DNA of 33,313 nucleotides from Endomicrobium sp. (GCA_031289585.1 JAITPF010000038.1:1-33313), one strand, 5' to 3'; shown: positions 17,277 to 25,478, numbered from the stretch's first letter. The notes: generated by a model not told the origin, from the sequence alone. Program-made: numbers and translations.

Positions 17277-18364
17277 TCCTTTTCTCCATCCAATAAAGCA
17301 ATAACAGCTTCTCCGCCTTTGGGCGACCAGACCTTATCGGGATTATCACATATTATTCTTATTGCACTCTCTTCACTTGCAACATAAGTTCTGTCGCTTT
17401 TTTCAGCAGCAACCAAAGAACGAAGCTTAATTCTATCATTTACAGCTATCATTCCTTTTTCATATCCCAAAATTATTGAAAATGGTCCGTTAATTAAAGC
17501 GCTTGCATAAACAGCTCTCATACTTTTTAACTCATTTTGAAGTTCTTTATTTTCTCTTTCAATATCATCCCAAAAAGGAGCTGCTAGCACTTTTATCGCT
17601 TTTTCCATTGGCATCCTATGCTTTCTTACAAGCATATCAAACAAATAGGTTATTACTTCGGTATCAGTTTGAAGTGTACATTTGTATCCATACATTTCTA
17701 CAAATCTTCTATTAGCATCATAAGAAGATATTTCGCCGTTATGTACCACCGACCAGTTAAGCATTGTAAAAGGATGAGCTCCTCCCCACCAACCTGGTGT
17801 ATTTGTTGGAAATCTTCCGTGCGCTGTCCACAAATAAGCCTCATAAGTGTCAAGCATAAAAAATTCGCCAATATCTTCAGGGTATCCAACACCTTTAAAC
17901 GCTCCCATATTTTTTCCACTTGAAAAAACATAAGCGCCTTTGTAGTCTTTATTTATTTTTATAATACATCTTGAAGTAAATTCGGCATCGTCCACAAAAC
18001 CTTCTTTTATCATATAGGTTCTAGGATGGACAAAATAACGCCATATTAATGGTTTGTTTGTAACGCCTGGTACGGACCTTGTAGGAATATTTCCTGCGCT
18101 TTCAATATCGAAATGTTCTGCAATAAACTCTTCTGTTTGTGTTTTAACACTTAAATTGTCATAAAATATATGAAGGGCATAAAAATCTTTATATTGCGGA
18201 TAAATACCATAAGCCGCAAAACCACCCCCCAATCCATTTGAGCGATCATGCATCAAAGCAATAGACTTGATAATTTCTTCACCACTAAACCTATTGCCTT
18301 TTCTATCAATAATGCCACTTATAGCACATCCAGATGGGATTCGTAACTCACCTTCTTTCAACAT
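17273..18364 (-). CDS. Glutamate synthase glutaminase subunit (class II amidotransferase)
   Basis: Releases ammonia from glutamine for the neighbouring synthase. It is a stand-alone version of the N-terminal Ntn domain of glutamate synthase, 363 aa. The likely nucleophile is Cys13 (IPSGCAISGI), so twelve residues would have to be removed or tolerated, as in other split-type proteins. Class II glutaminase landmarks follow: TAHGRFPTNTPG, NWSVVHNGEISSYDANRR, TDTEVITYLFD and INGPFSIILGY. Start ATG 18362-18364 has GGAGG six bases upstream. It is the first gene of the operon; a consensus promoter and a terminator-like hairpin lie within 140 bp upstream. Confidence 0.93.
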   Translation of the reverse strand: MLKEGELRIPSGCAISGIIDRKGNRFSGEEIIKSIALMHDRSNGLGGGFAAYGIYPQYKDFYALHIFYDNLSVKTQTEEFIAEHFDIESAGNIPTRSVPGVTNKPLIWRYFVHPRTYMIKEGFVDDAEFTSRCIIKINKDYKGAYVFSSGKNMGAFKGVGYPEDIGEFFMLDTYEAYLWTAHGRFPTNTPGWWGGAHPFTMLNWSVVHNGEISSYDANRRFVEMYGYKCTLQTDTEVITYLFDMLVRKHRMPMEKAIKVLAAPFWDDIERENKELQNELKSMRAVYASALINGPFSIILGYEKGMIAVNDRIKLRSLVAAEKSDRTYVASEESAIRIICDNPDKVWSPKGGEAVIALLDGEKE

Positions 18365-18413
18365 TATTCCTCCACACAGCCAAATAATAGCATTTATTTA
18401 TATGTAAAAACGC

Positions 18414-18445
18414 CCTAAAAATAACCTTTCTGGGAAATTTTTAGG
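18414..18445 (-). terminator. Leader hairpin with T-run before the glutamate synthase operon (possible attenuator)
   Basis: On the minus strand CCTAAAAAT and ATTTTTAGG form a 9-bp stem with a 14-nt loop, followed by GGCGTTTTTAC. It is between the promoter (18475-18503) and the first ATG (18364), so a terminator here would control read-through into the operon. It matches no riboswitch class I know. An alternative is the end hairpin of the adjacent IS200-type remnant. Confidence 0.5.
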
Positions 18446-18474
18446 ACTTAACTACTCACATCGCACCTCAAGAG

Positions 18475-18503
18475 AGTATATAGAAAACACCAGAAAATGT
18501 CAA
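18475..18503 (-). promoter_or_regulatory. Consensus promoter for the glutamate synthase-carA operon
   Basis: Minus strand: -35 TTGACA (18498-18503), 17-bp spacer, -10 TATACT (18475-18480). Expected start of RNA is near 18467, leaving a leader of about 100 nt with the hairpin at 18414-18445. Confidence 0.7.
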
Positions 18504-18504
18504 G

Positions 18505-18775
18505 AAACCGCATCATAGACGCGTATGTATCTTTTTATCCCTACTGTCTCAGCAAAATTACTACACATCAACTCAAGCAACCATCTCCCAATATAAATTC
18601 TTCAATCTCTGGAAATTCTTCTCACAATTTCCTACTACTCCATCCTTTCAATATCTCAACCATCCAACTATCAAAGTCAGGTAAACATACTCCTAACTCT
18701 TGCTTAAACACAGGCGAGGACAACATAGCGGATAGCTTTGTAGTAAGCCTGGTCGTTGGTAAAGCAGCGATGTTA
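18505..18775 (-). pseudogene. Remnant of an IS200/IS605-type (Y1) transposase gene
   Basis: Minus-strand frames read ILKGWSSRKL, stop, EEFPEIEEFILGDG and then, after a frame change, NFAETVGIKRYIRVYD. This order matches the C-terminal half of TnpA Y1 transposases (I-x-K-x-x-K-G-x-S-S-R-x-L, F-P-E-L, Y-F-V-x-T-V-G, I-K-x-Y-I). The catalytic Tyr of the Y-F-V motif is Asn, a stop interrupts the gene and the N-terminal half is not recognisable. It is long dead. It lies between the operon promoter and a long repeat element. The match is by eye. Confidence 0.5.
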
Positions 18776-19034
18776 ATTTAGATAGGACAAAAGTGTTCCT
18801 TGGATTTTTAAGAAAATTTTGACTGTTTTGTGATAGGCAATACCTGAAATTGACACAACAAAACTGACAAAATTCACCAAAAAATTTCTGCAGCCCGAAG
18901 GGTTAGCGCAAAAACAACCAACTACTACGTTGCTAAAGATGCATCAATAATCTTGTTATTGCCACACTTTCGTACCTTACACTTGACTATTTTTGCTCCT
19001 AACGCTACTTTCATTAATTATGAACCAGACTCTA
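18774..19034. mobile_element. MITE-like element, copy 1 (left terminal repeat eroded)
   Basis: About 260 bp, similar throughout to copies 2 and 3: GACAAAAGTGTT, TTTTGACTGTTTTGTGATAGG, CAAAACTGACAAAATT, GCAGCCCGAAGGGTTAG, CACTTGACTATTTTTGC. The right end, AACCAGACTCTA, is the inverted terminal repeat. Its final CTA is the glyA stop codon TAG on the minus strand, so the element was inserted exactly at the end of glyA. The left repeat is largely lost next to the IS200 remnant. No protein is encoded. Confidence 0.8.
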
Positions 19035-20282
19035 GTATTCTAAGCCTTTATATATTGGAAATTCACGACACAGTTTTAACATATCGACTCTAACTTCAGA
19101 AATTACTTTCTCATTATTAATATTTTTAAGAACTTTAACTATTGCTTCGGATATTTTTACCATCTCTGACTCTTTCATACCTCTTGTAGTAACAGCTGGC
19201 GAACCGATTCTTATCCCTGACGTTATTGTTGATTTTTCAGTGTCATAAGGTATTCCATTTTTATTTAAAGTTATTCCAGCTTTTTCTAAGGTTTCCTGAG
19301 CATCTTTTCCTTTAACATTTAAAGGACTTAAATCAACTAAAAACATATGTGAATCCGTACCGCCAGAAACTATTTTCAAACCGCCTTTTTCTAAAACTTC
19401 GGCAAGTTTCTTTGCATTTGTTAAAACTTGTTTTTGATACTCTTTAAATTCAGGTTTAAGCGCTTCGCCGAAAGCTACAGCTTTTGCAGCTATAATATGC
19501 ATTAAAGGGCCGCCTTGTTCCCCTGGAAAAACTGCAGAATTAATTTTTTTTGCAAGCGCTTCACTATTAGTAAGAATTAAACCACCGCGAGGACCACGAA
19601 GTGTTTTATGTGTAGTAGTAGTTGTAATATCAGCATATTCTACAGGCGATGGATAAACGCCTGCTACTATTAAACCCGCATAATGCGCCATATCCGACAT
19701 ATGGTAAGCACCAACTTTTTTTGCAATTTCACTTACTCTTTTCCAATTCCAAATTCTTGAATATGCGCTGCCACCGCTGATTATCAGTTTAGGCTTATGT
19801 TCTAAAGCAAGTTTTTCCATTTCATCATAATTTATACAACCTGTTTTTTCGTCAACTGTATAAGAAACAATATTAAACCATTTACCTGAAACATTGTAAG
19901 GACTGCCGTGTGTTAAATGTCCACCGTGAGGCAAGCTAAGTCCCATTATGGTATCTTTGTGCTTCAAAAGGGCAAGTTGTACAGCAAAATTCGCCTGTGC
20001 ACCAGAATGAGGTTGTACATTTGCAAACTTTACATTAAAAAGTTTTTTTGCTCTTTCAATTGCAACGGTTTCAGCAATATCTACAAATTCACATCCACCG
20101 TAATATCTTTTACCAGGATATCCTTCGGCATATTTATTTGTAAGGCAAGAACCCTGCGTTTCCATAACAGCTTGAGAAGTTATATTTTCAGAAGCAATAA
20201 GTTCTATAGTTTCTCTTTGCCTTTTAAGCTCTCTTACTAACACATTATAAATTTCAATATCTTTCTTTTTTAGATTTTCCAT
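19032..20282 (-). CDS. glyA: Serine hydroxymethyltransferase
   Basis: Interconverts serine and glycine with tetrahydrofolate, the main source of one-carbon units. It is a PLP fold type I enzyme of 416 aa. Visible landmarks are [52 protein letters not shown] and the PLP lysine Lys226 in [11 protein letters not shown], then [12 protein letters not shown]. The C-terminus FPIYKGLEY is natural for the family, and the TAG that follows is the first triplet of a repeat element. Start ATG 20280-20282 has AGGAG five bases upstream, and only one base separates it from the fic stop. The three-gene set tsaC-fic-glyA is tightly packed. Confidence 0.96.
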   Translation of the reverse strand: MENLKKKDIEIYNVLVRELKRQRETIELIASENITSQAVMETQGSCLTNKYAEGYPGKRYYGGCEFVDIAETVAIERAKKLFNVKFANVQPHSGAQANFAVQLALLKHKDTIMGLSLPHGGHLTHGSPYNVSGKWFNIVSYTVDEKTGCINYDEMEKLALEHKPKLIISGGSAYSRIWNWKRVSEIAKKVGAYHMSDMAHYAGLIVAGVYPSPVEYADITTTTTHKTLRGPRGGLILTNSEALAKKINSAVFPGEQGGPLMHIIAAKAVAFGEALKPEFKEYQKQVLTNAKKLAEVLEKGGLKIVSGGTDSHMFLVDLSPLNVKGKDAQETLEKAGITLNKNGIPYDTEKSTITSGIRIGSPAVTTRGMKESEMVKISEAIVKVLKNINNEKVISEVRVDMLKLCREFPIYKGLEY

Positions 20283-20283
20283 C

Positions 20284-21057
20284 TTATTCTCCTATATTTC
20301 TATATAAACTTTTCGGAAGCATCATTAGAAACGATATACATTTGTCATAATTTAGCTCATAATAATTAACACCTAAATTAATATTTTGATAATAATCATT
20401 CCTATATTCCTTATAATATTTTTCAGACTCTATCTGCCAGAAATTCTGTCCAAGTTTTTCAGACAAAAACCATTTTTCTAAAAGTCTTGCTATTCTGCCA
20501 TTACCATCGCTAAACGGATGAATATGTACAAATTTTAAATGTATAAAAGATGCGCAGTAAAACACCTCGCTTTCAGTGAGTTTTTTATTCAAAAGTTCTA
20601 GTATATCATCAAAAAGAGCAATCATTTCTTTCACAACAAATTCAGGCTCAATAGCAAGATATACAAGTCCCTGTTTGGAAAAAACTCCTATTTTCTCATT
20701 TCTATATTCACCTCTTTTAGATTTTATAAGTAAAGTTTCAGATAACATTTGATGGCATTTTAAAAAGTTCTTTTCGTTCAAATTGTTATCTTTGGCAAAA
20801 TCATAAGCCTTTATCAAGTTTTCTATCTCTTTGACTTCTTTATTCTCATTTTTTTTATTATGCAATTCATAATTCATAAAAGAATTTAAGTCCAAAGAAT
20901 TGCCCTCAATATTGGAAGAATATACCGCTGCCGACTGTGTTTGATATATTGAAGTTTTGTAGATATCATCAAAATTATACTCATATATAAATTTAGGTAT
21001 TGAAAAACCTATTTTTTTTTCATATTCAAAGTAGTATTTTAAATCTAATATTTTCAT
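20284..21057 (-). CDS. Fic-domain protein (putative AMP-transferase), intact
   Basis: Fic proteins usually transfer AMP from ATP to a hydroxyl of a target protein; some remove it or use other nucleotides. The catalytic loop [12 protein letters not shown] is complete (His180 to Arg191). The autoinhibitory motif S-x-x-x-E-G is near the N-terminus (Ser47 to Gly52, SSNIEG), which defines a class II Fic. The beta-hairpin flap is near residues 118-136 ([14 protein letters not shown]). At 257 aa it is short, with no clear C-terminal winged helix. ATG 21055-21057 abuts the tsaC stop, and the stop is one base from glyA. No antitoxin gene neighbours it. It could be a toxin, a housekeeping regulator or a host-directed effector; no signal peptide is seen. 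Confidence 0.88.
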   Translation of the reverse strand: MKILDLKYYFEYEKKIGFSIPKFIYEYNFDDIYKTSIYQTQSAAVYSSNIEGNSLDLNSFMNYELHNKKNENKEVKEIENLIKAYDFAKDNNLNEKNFLKCHQMLSETLLIKSKRGEYRNEKIGVFSKQGLVYLAIEPEFVVKEMIALFDDILELLNKKLTESEVFYCASFIHLKFVHIHPFSDGNGRIARLLEKWFLSEKLGQNFWQIESEKYYKEYRNDYYQNINLGVNYYELNYDKCISFLMMLPKSLYRNIGE

Positions 21058-21672
21058 TTATATATATTTTAATATCTCGTTAGTATCTAAGCATCCCTTA
21101 CGTATGATAATGTATGGAAATTTTACCATATCTATGACCGTAGATTCAAAAGAAAACTTACACTGTCCACCATCAACTATAATGTCGGCTATACCATCAA
21201 AATCTAAAGTTTCTTTTATATTTTTTGCACTTTTTTTGTTTGACATATTTACAGACGTTGTAAACACAGGCTTATCTATTTCTTTCAATAGTTTTAACAT
21301 AAACTTACTGTCTGGAATTCTTACCCCTAAATCTTTTCTACCACCGGATAAAATTTTACCTAATTCTGTTGTAGGAAATATCAATGTTAATTGTCCGGGC
21401 CAAAATCTTTTAGCAATCTTAAACGCTTTTTTGGGAATTTCAACAAGTATTCTTACACTTTCAATATCTGGCGTCATTAGAATAAGCGGCTTGTTATAAC
21501 TTCTTCCTTTGATTTTATATACCGCTTTTTGAGCATCAATGTTAAAAGCGTCAACAGCAAAGCCATAAACTGTTTCCGTAGGAACAATCGCAATTCCACC
21601 TCTCCTTATTATTTCAGCTGTATTTTTATGAGAATTTAAGTCTGTTATTGACAGTTTTATCGTTTTTTTCAT
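21058..21672 (-). CDS. tsaC: Threonylcarbamoyl-AMP synthase (TsaC/Sua5/YrdC family)
   Basis: Makes threonylcarbamoyl-AMP from threonine, bicarbonate and ATP for the t6A37 modification of tRNAs reading ANN codons. Family landmarks: GGIAIVPTETVYGFAVDA, then KIKGRSYNKPL (K-x-R-x-x-x-K-P-L), FWPGQLTLIF, LGVRIPD, TTSVNMSNKK and FESTVIDM. I start at ATG 21670-21672, giving 204 aa, the normal YrdC length. The frame is open to 21774, but the extra 34 residues come from repeat-like sequence and have no family counterpart. No strong ribosome site is seen at either start. Its stop abuts the fic start codon. Confidence 0.92.
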   Translation of the reverse strand: MKKTIKLSITDLNSHKNTAEIIRRGGIAIVPTETVYGFAVDAFNIDAQKAVYKIKGRSYNKPLILMTPDIESVRILVEIPKKAFKIAKRFWPGQLTLIFPTTELGKILSGGRKDLGVRIPDSKFMLKLLKEIDKPVFTTSVNMSNKKSAKNIKETLDFDGIADIIVDGGQCKFSFESTVIDMVKFPYIIIRKGCLDTNEILKYI

Positions 21673-21767
21673 TTTAATCACTGATTCAAAAAAAAATTTA
21701 AAATATATGTAATGCCTTGTAGTTATTGCGAATCTTACTAAGAGACCAATAAAGAAATATGTTTCTT

Positions 21768-22010
21768 TCGTCAATTGCGCATTGCTGAAGGGAGCGAGGG
21801 TAGAGACAAAGTCTTAACTAAATGATTGTGTCGTTACATTTCATCAATTTGTGAAGCCCAAAAGACTGTGGCAATTTTTTCTTTTAGTCCTGTCCGCCAT
21901 TGCGCACTGCCGAAGGCAGAGAGGGTTGCGAAGCAACGTGACAATCTTTCTCTTTCAACAACACAGATTGATTGCTTCGTCAGGACTTTGTCCTTCCTCG
22001 CAATGACAAC
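21768..22010. repeat. Dispersed GCAATGAC/GCGAAGC repeat, copy C
   Basis: Contains CTTTTAGTCCTGTCCGCCAT, GCCGAAGGCAGAGAGGGTTG, GCGAAGCAACGTGACAATC, GATTGCTTCGTCAGGAC and CCTCGCAATGACAAC, shared with copies A and B. It fills the 290-bp gap between ndk and tsaC. Both strands give open frames across it (about 65 codons each) that I regard as by-products. Confidence 0.75.
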
Positions 22011-22034
22011 ATTTTTATCGTAGACAAACAATAT

Positions 22035-22055
22035 TAGAGTTTGTTCACACTAATA
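22035..22055 (+). repeat. Solo terminal repeat next to the ndk 3' end
   Basis: TAGAGTTTGTTCACACTAAT plus A differs from the consensus terminus at one of 20 bases. It lies nine bases after the ndk stop codon. No partner end is visible. Confidence 0.7.
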
Positions 22056-22064
22056 TTTTAACAA

Positions 22065-22577
22065 CTATGTCCAAATTGTTTTTGCTTCTTTTTCAACAGT
22101 AATTTTTTTTGTCGGATATATTTCTTTTACTATATCTTCTGGTTTAAACCACAACTTAATTTCTCTTGCAGCTTCTAACTGATCAGAAGAACAGTGAACA
22201 ACGTTTTCATATACACCTTTTGTTGTTATTCTCCCATAAGCTCCCCTAATTGATACGGGATCCGCTTCTTCTGGATTTGTTGCTCCTGCAATTTTTCTCA
22301 TTCTTAAAATAGCATCTTCTCCCTGATATACAAATGCCAATACTCTATCATAAGGTTCTCCATATATTTTGCCCTGAATATAATCTACAAGTTCACCAAA
22401 AAAAAGCTTATCCTTAAGCTGATAATAATGAGCTTCTGCCAATTCTTTGCTAACTTTAACTGCTTTTGCTCCTATAATAACCATTCTTGCTTCTGAAAGT
22501 TTAGTTAAAATATTTCCGGTTAAAGACTTTTTTATACCATCCGGTTTAATCAAAATCAAAAGTTGTTCAACTGCCAT
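22065..22577 (-). CDS. ndk: Nucleoside diphosphate kinase
   Basis: Transfers the gamma phosphate from NTPs to NDPs through a phosphohistidine. The first strand LLILIKPDGIKKSLTG and the active-site His128 in ENVVHCSSD are intact. GATNPEEADPVSIRG matches the family loop G-A-T-N-P-x-x-A-x-P-x-T-I-R-G. At 170 aa it is about 30 residues longer than the common bacterial enzyme, with an insert around residues 50-75 and a basic C-terminal tail (TKKITVEKEAK). ATG 22575-22577 overlaps the end of pssA by 11 bases, and GGGAG lies six bases upstream. Translation is probably coupled to pssA. Confidence 0.93.
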   Translation of the reverse strand: MAVEQLLILIKPDGIKKSLTGNILTKLSEARMVIIGAKAVKVSKELAEAHYYQLKDKLFFGELVDYIQGKIYGEPYDRVLAFVYQGEDAILRMRKIAGATNPEEADPVSIRGAYGRITTKGVYENVVHCSSDQLEAAREIKLWFKPEDIVKEIYPTKKITVEKEAKTIWT

Positions 22578-23358
22578 CTTTGTCTCCCTTTTTCATATAA
22601 ATTCTCCAATATTTTGCCATATAATTAAATATTCCTGAAATAGCATATAAAGCAAACAATATAAAAATAACATTTTGAGGAAATGTAAGCACAAGCCATA
22701 TAAGAAGTACTATCAAAATTAAAAATCTGAATGTTTTTGGTTTTGAAATATCCATTTTTTTAAATGAAAGATAAGGAATATTTGAAACCATAAGTAAAGA
22801 CAAAACTACCATTACAATAGGCATTGCCTTAAAAAATACAGGCATATTTTTCATCAAAACTGGTATTGTTTTAAATGTTAAAGACTGACCTGTACCTGCA
22901 ACAAATAATTCATAACTTAATACAAAAGATATTAATAATCCTGCTGAAGCCGGTGTCGGTAATCCCATAAAAGATTTATGTACTACACCCTCTTGAGCTT
23001 TAACATTAAATTTTGCAAGTCTTAAAGCGCTACACAAAACAAACAGTACGGCTATTGCTACGCCAATTTTATCCATTGTATTTAACACTAGCTGATACAT
23101 CATAACTGATGGAGCAAGCCCAAACGACACTAAATCACTTAAAGAATCCAGTTGAACACCAAATTCGCTTGTAGTTTTTGTTATCCTAGCAATTCGTCCA
23201 TCCATCATATCAAAAGATATAGAAAGTATAAGAAGCCATGCTGCTTTTGTGAAATTTCCATTTATTGAAGAAAATATCGACAAATAACCACAAGCCATAT
23301 TTCCACACGTAAAAAGACTTGGTATTATGTAAATACTCTTTTTTAATTTTTCACCCAT
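22567..23358 (-). CDS. pssA: CDP-diacylglycerol-serine O-phosphatidyltransferase
   Basis: Inner-membrane enzyme that joins CDP-diacylglycerol and serine to phosphatidylserine, the precursor of phosphatidylethanolamine. The CDP-alcohol phosphotransferase motif D-G-x-x-A-R-x8-G-x3-D-x3-D is complete at Asp53 to Asp75 (DGRIAR, then FGVQLDSLSD). About seven hydrophobic helices span the 263 residues (for example WLLILSISFDMM and IAVLFVLCSALRLA). It lies downstream of psd, with a MITE-like element of 269 bp between them, and overlaps ndk. GxNxxCG-type N-terminal sequence (FTCGNMACGYLSI) matches the Bacillus-type PssA. Confidence 0.92.
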   Translation of the reverse strand: MGEKLKKSIYIIPSLFTCGNMACGYLSIFSSINGNFTKAAWLLILSISFDMMDGRIARITKTTSEFGVQLDSLSDLVSFGLAPSVMMYQLVLNTMDKIGVAIAVLFVLCSALRLAKFNVKAQEGVVHKSFMGLPTPASAGLLISFVLSYELFVAGTGQSLTFKTIPVLMKNMPVFFKAMPIVMVVLSLLMVSNIPYLSFKKMDISKPKTFRFLILIVLLIWLVLTFPQNVIFILFALYAISGIFNYMAKYWRIYMKKGDKDGS

Positions 23359-23382
23359 TTTTGTTGTTTTCCTATTTATTTT

Positions 23383-23651
23383 TAGAGTCTGTTCACACCA
23401 ATAGAATAAAAATGATGTTTGAATTTTTGAGGAAATTTTGGCTGTTTTGCAATAGGCAATACCTAAACATATTAATATAACAAAACTGACAAAATTTACA
23501 AAAAAACTGTTGCAGTCTTAGGAGCAAAAATAGCCAACTGCTGCGTTGCTCAAGATGCGTTAATAGTCTCCTATTGCCATACTTTCGTGTTTTGCATTTG
23601 GCTATTTCTGCTCCTAAACTTCTTTTACCATATTAGTGGAAACAACCTCTA
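23383..23651. mobile_element. MITE-like element, copy 2, overlapping the psd 3' end
   Basis: Left end TAGAGTCTGTTCACACCAAT; right end, read inward on the minus strand, TAGAGGTTGTTTCCACTAAT. Two internal hairpins are visible. In hairpin 1, GAGGAAATTTTGGCTGTTTTG pairs with CAAAACTGACAAAATTTAC with a few mismatches. In hairpin 2, GGAGCAAAAATAGCCAACTG pairs with ATTTGGCTATTTCTGCTCC. The ends carry TA, compatible with a TA target site. The rightmost 38 bp encode the last 12 residues and stop of Psd. No transposase is present. Confidence 0.82.
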
Positions 23652-24261
23652 ATGTTGCAAACACTGTCACACCTGATACAACTTTATCTCCTTGCTTTAT
23701 TTTAATATCAGTATTTTTCGGCATATGCAAATCAACCTGCGAACTAAATTTTATTACACCTATTTTATCTCCAGTCTTTAAAACATCGCCAGACTTTACC
23801 CACGAAACGCATCTTCTTGCAAGTATTCCAGCAATCTGTTTAACAATATATCTCCCAGTTTTATTTTCTATTGTTATAACATTTTGCTCGTTGACTACAT
23901 GAGCTTGCGACTCCATAGCTTTTAGAAACTTTCCGGGCTTATATTCAACATTTACAACTCTTCCGGATACTGGCGAACGTTGCAAATGTACATCTAAAAC
24001 AGATAAGAATACTCTTATAACTTTTTCTGTTTCGTTCTCACTTACTTCTAAAACTGTTCCATTACATGGGGAAAGAATTAAATTATCACCTTTTGTTATT
24101 TCTACTTCAGGATCTCTGAAAAAATACAAACAAAACAACGAAATCAAAATGCATAGAATTCCAGTTGCAATTGAAATCCTACTCCATCCCGTAATAAGTA
24201 ATGCCAACCCCAAAATAAATGGGATAACAATGAATGGATATCCTTCTTTCACAATTTGCAT
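23614..24261 (-). CDS. psd: Phosphatidylserine decarboxylase, short type, altered processing site
   Basis: Decarboxylates phosphatidylserine to phosphatidylethanolamine at the membrane. The short (archaetidylserine-decarboxylase-like) form is recognised from two N-terminal hydrophobic helices, YFFRDPEVEI, LSPCNGTVLEV, FLSVLDVHLQRSPVSG and ARRCVSWVKSGD. The self-cleavage motif, normally F-G-S-R-V-D, is FSSQVD (residues 172-177): Gly is Ser by one transition (GGT to AGT). Cleavage before the second Ser is still conceivable, since pyruvoyl histidine decarboxylase is cleaved at Ser-Ser. I start at ATG 24259-24261 (AAGGA six bases upstream, 215 aa); the open frame reaches 24291. The last 12 residues (LEVVSTNMVKEV) are encoded by the MITE-like element, so the native C-terminus is replaced or extended. 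Confidence 0.88.
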   Translation of the reverse strand: MQIVKEGYPFIVIPFILGLALLITGWSRISIATGILCILISLFCLYFFRDPEVEITKGDNLILSPCNGTVLEVSENETEKVIRVFLSVLDVHLQRSPVSGRVVNVEYKPGKFLKAMESQAHVVNEQNVITIENKTGRYIVKQIAGILARRCVSWVKSGDVLKTGDKIGVIKFSSQVDLHMPKNTDIKIKQGDKVVSGVTVFATLEVVSTNMVKEV

Positions 24262-24318
24262 AATAATCCTTTTCTTGTAGTAAATGTGCACACAACTACA
24301 TACATAAAACTGTTGTAA

Positions 24319-24348
24319 ATTTTACAAAAAAATACAGTTTCATGTCAA
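24319..24348 (-). promoter_or_regulatory. Promoter for psd-pssA-ndk
   Basis: Minus strand: -35 TTGACA (24343-24348), 18-bp spacer, -10 TAAAAT (24319-24324), about 58 bp before the chosen psd start. A weak AAACTGT/ACAGTTT inverted repeat overlaps it and might help end the prfB transcript. Confidence 0.6.
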
Positions 24349-24391
24349 AATATTAAAAACCATTGAAAATTAAAGGAAATTTCTATTTATT

Positions 24392-25478
24392 TTATTTCTT
24401 CTTTTCTAATTTCCAAGATAAGTAGGCACTTATAAAGTCGTCAATTTCTCCATCCATAACTAAATTTACCTGAGACATCTCATATCCTGTTCTATGGTCT
24501 TTTACAAGCTGGTAAGGCATAAAAACATAAGAACGTATTTGACTACCCCATTCTATTGTACCTTTTTCATCATAATGTTTCTCATAAAAAGTGCGCTGCT
24601 TTTCCTGCTCAAGCTTATAAAGTTTGGCTTTTAAAAGTTTCATTGCGGTTACTCTGTTTTTAATTTGTGAGCGATCGTTTTGCGACTGCACTATTATACC
24701 TGTTGCCAAATGCGTTATTCTTACTGCAGAATCTGTTTTATTTATATGTTGTCCTCCAGCGCCAGAAGATCTGTATGTGTCAATTCTTATATCTTTATCT
24801 TCAATAACTATATTGATATCATCTTCTACTTCTGGTATAACATCAACAGAACTAAAAGATGTATGTCGTCTTTTATTTGAATCAAATGGTGAAATTCTAA
24901 CAAGTCTATGAACACCCATTTCTGATTGTAAAAATCCATAAGCATATTCACCTTTTATTATCATTGTTATGCTTTTTATTCCAGCTTCGTCGCTATCTAA
25001 ACTGTCAACTACTTCTATTTCAAAACCTTTGTCTTCAGCCCATCTTGAATACATCCTAACTAACATCTGCGCCCAATCACAAGATTCTATTCCACCTGCA
25101 CCAGCATGTATAGATATGATTGCATTATTTTTATCGTGTTCATTACCAAGTTTCGTTTTAGTTTCAAAAGCTAACAATTCTTTCTCGAGTTTTTTACTGC
25201 CATTTTCAATATCTTTTAAAAGATTTTCATCGTTCTCACCAGCGGCAAGTTCTTTTAAATCGATTAAATCTTTAATTTGCGCATTCATGTTATTCCATAA
25301 CTGATATATATTTTTTAGATTGTTAAGTTTTGCCATAACTTTTTTGGCTTGGTTTTGATCATCCCAAAAACCTGGGTTTGATATTTCAAGTTCTAGTTTT
25401 TTGATTTGATTCTCTTTTGAATCTATATCAAAGAGACCTCCTTAAAGCATTTATTCTCTCTTTTTGTTGCTGAAGCAT
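24392..25478 (-). CDS. prfB: Peptide chain release factor 2 with programmed +1 frameshift
   Basis: Recognises UGA and UAA stop codons and triggers peptide release. The zero frame starts at ATG 25476-25478 (GGGAG upstream) and meets TGA at 25428-25430 after 16 codons. The context is AGGAGG-TCT-CTT-TGA, with the internal Shine-Dalgarno three bases before CTT as in the classic RF2 autoregulatory site. Skipping one T continues as DIDSKENQIKKLELEIS into the long frame, giving 361 residues. The RF2-specific SPF tripeptide is in VRISPFDSNKRR and the catalytic GGQ in SSGAGGQHINK. Low RF2 lets ribosomes shift at the UGA, so synthesis is self-adjusting. The base after TGA is T rather than the usual C. 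Confidence 0.95.

Noticed and set aside
18497-18781. 94-codon plus-strand open frame
   Set aside because: It is antisense to the IS200-type relic, whose minus-strand fragments match a transposase, and it has no recognisable product.
21673-21774. 34-residue N-terminal extension of TsaC
   Set aside because: The sequence is repeat-like, not conserved, and ATG 21672 gives the standard YrdC start.
21826-22031. Open frames on both strands between ndk and tsaC
   Set aside because: They lie wholly in repeat copy C and resemble the artefact frames of the other copies.
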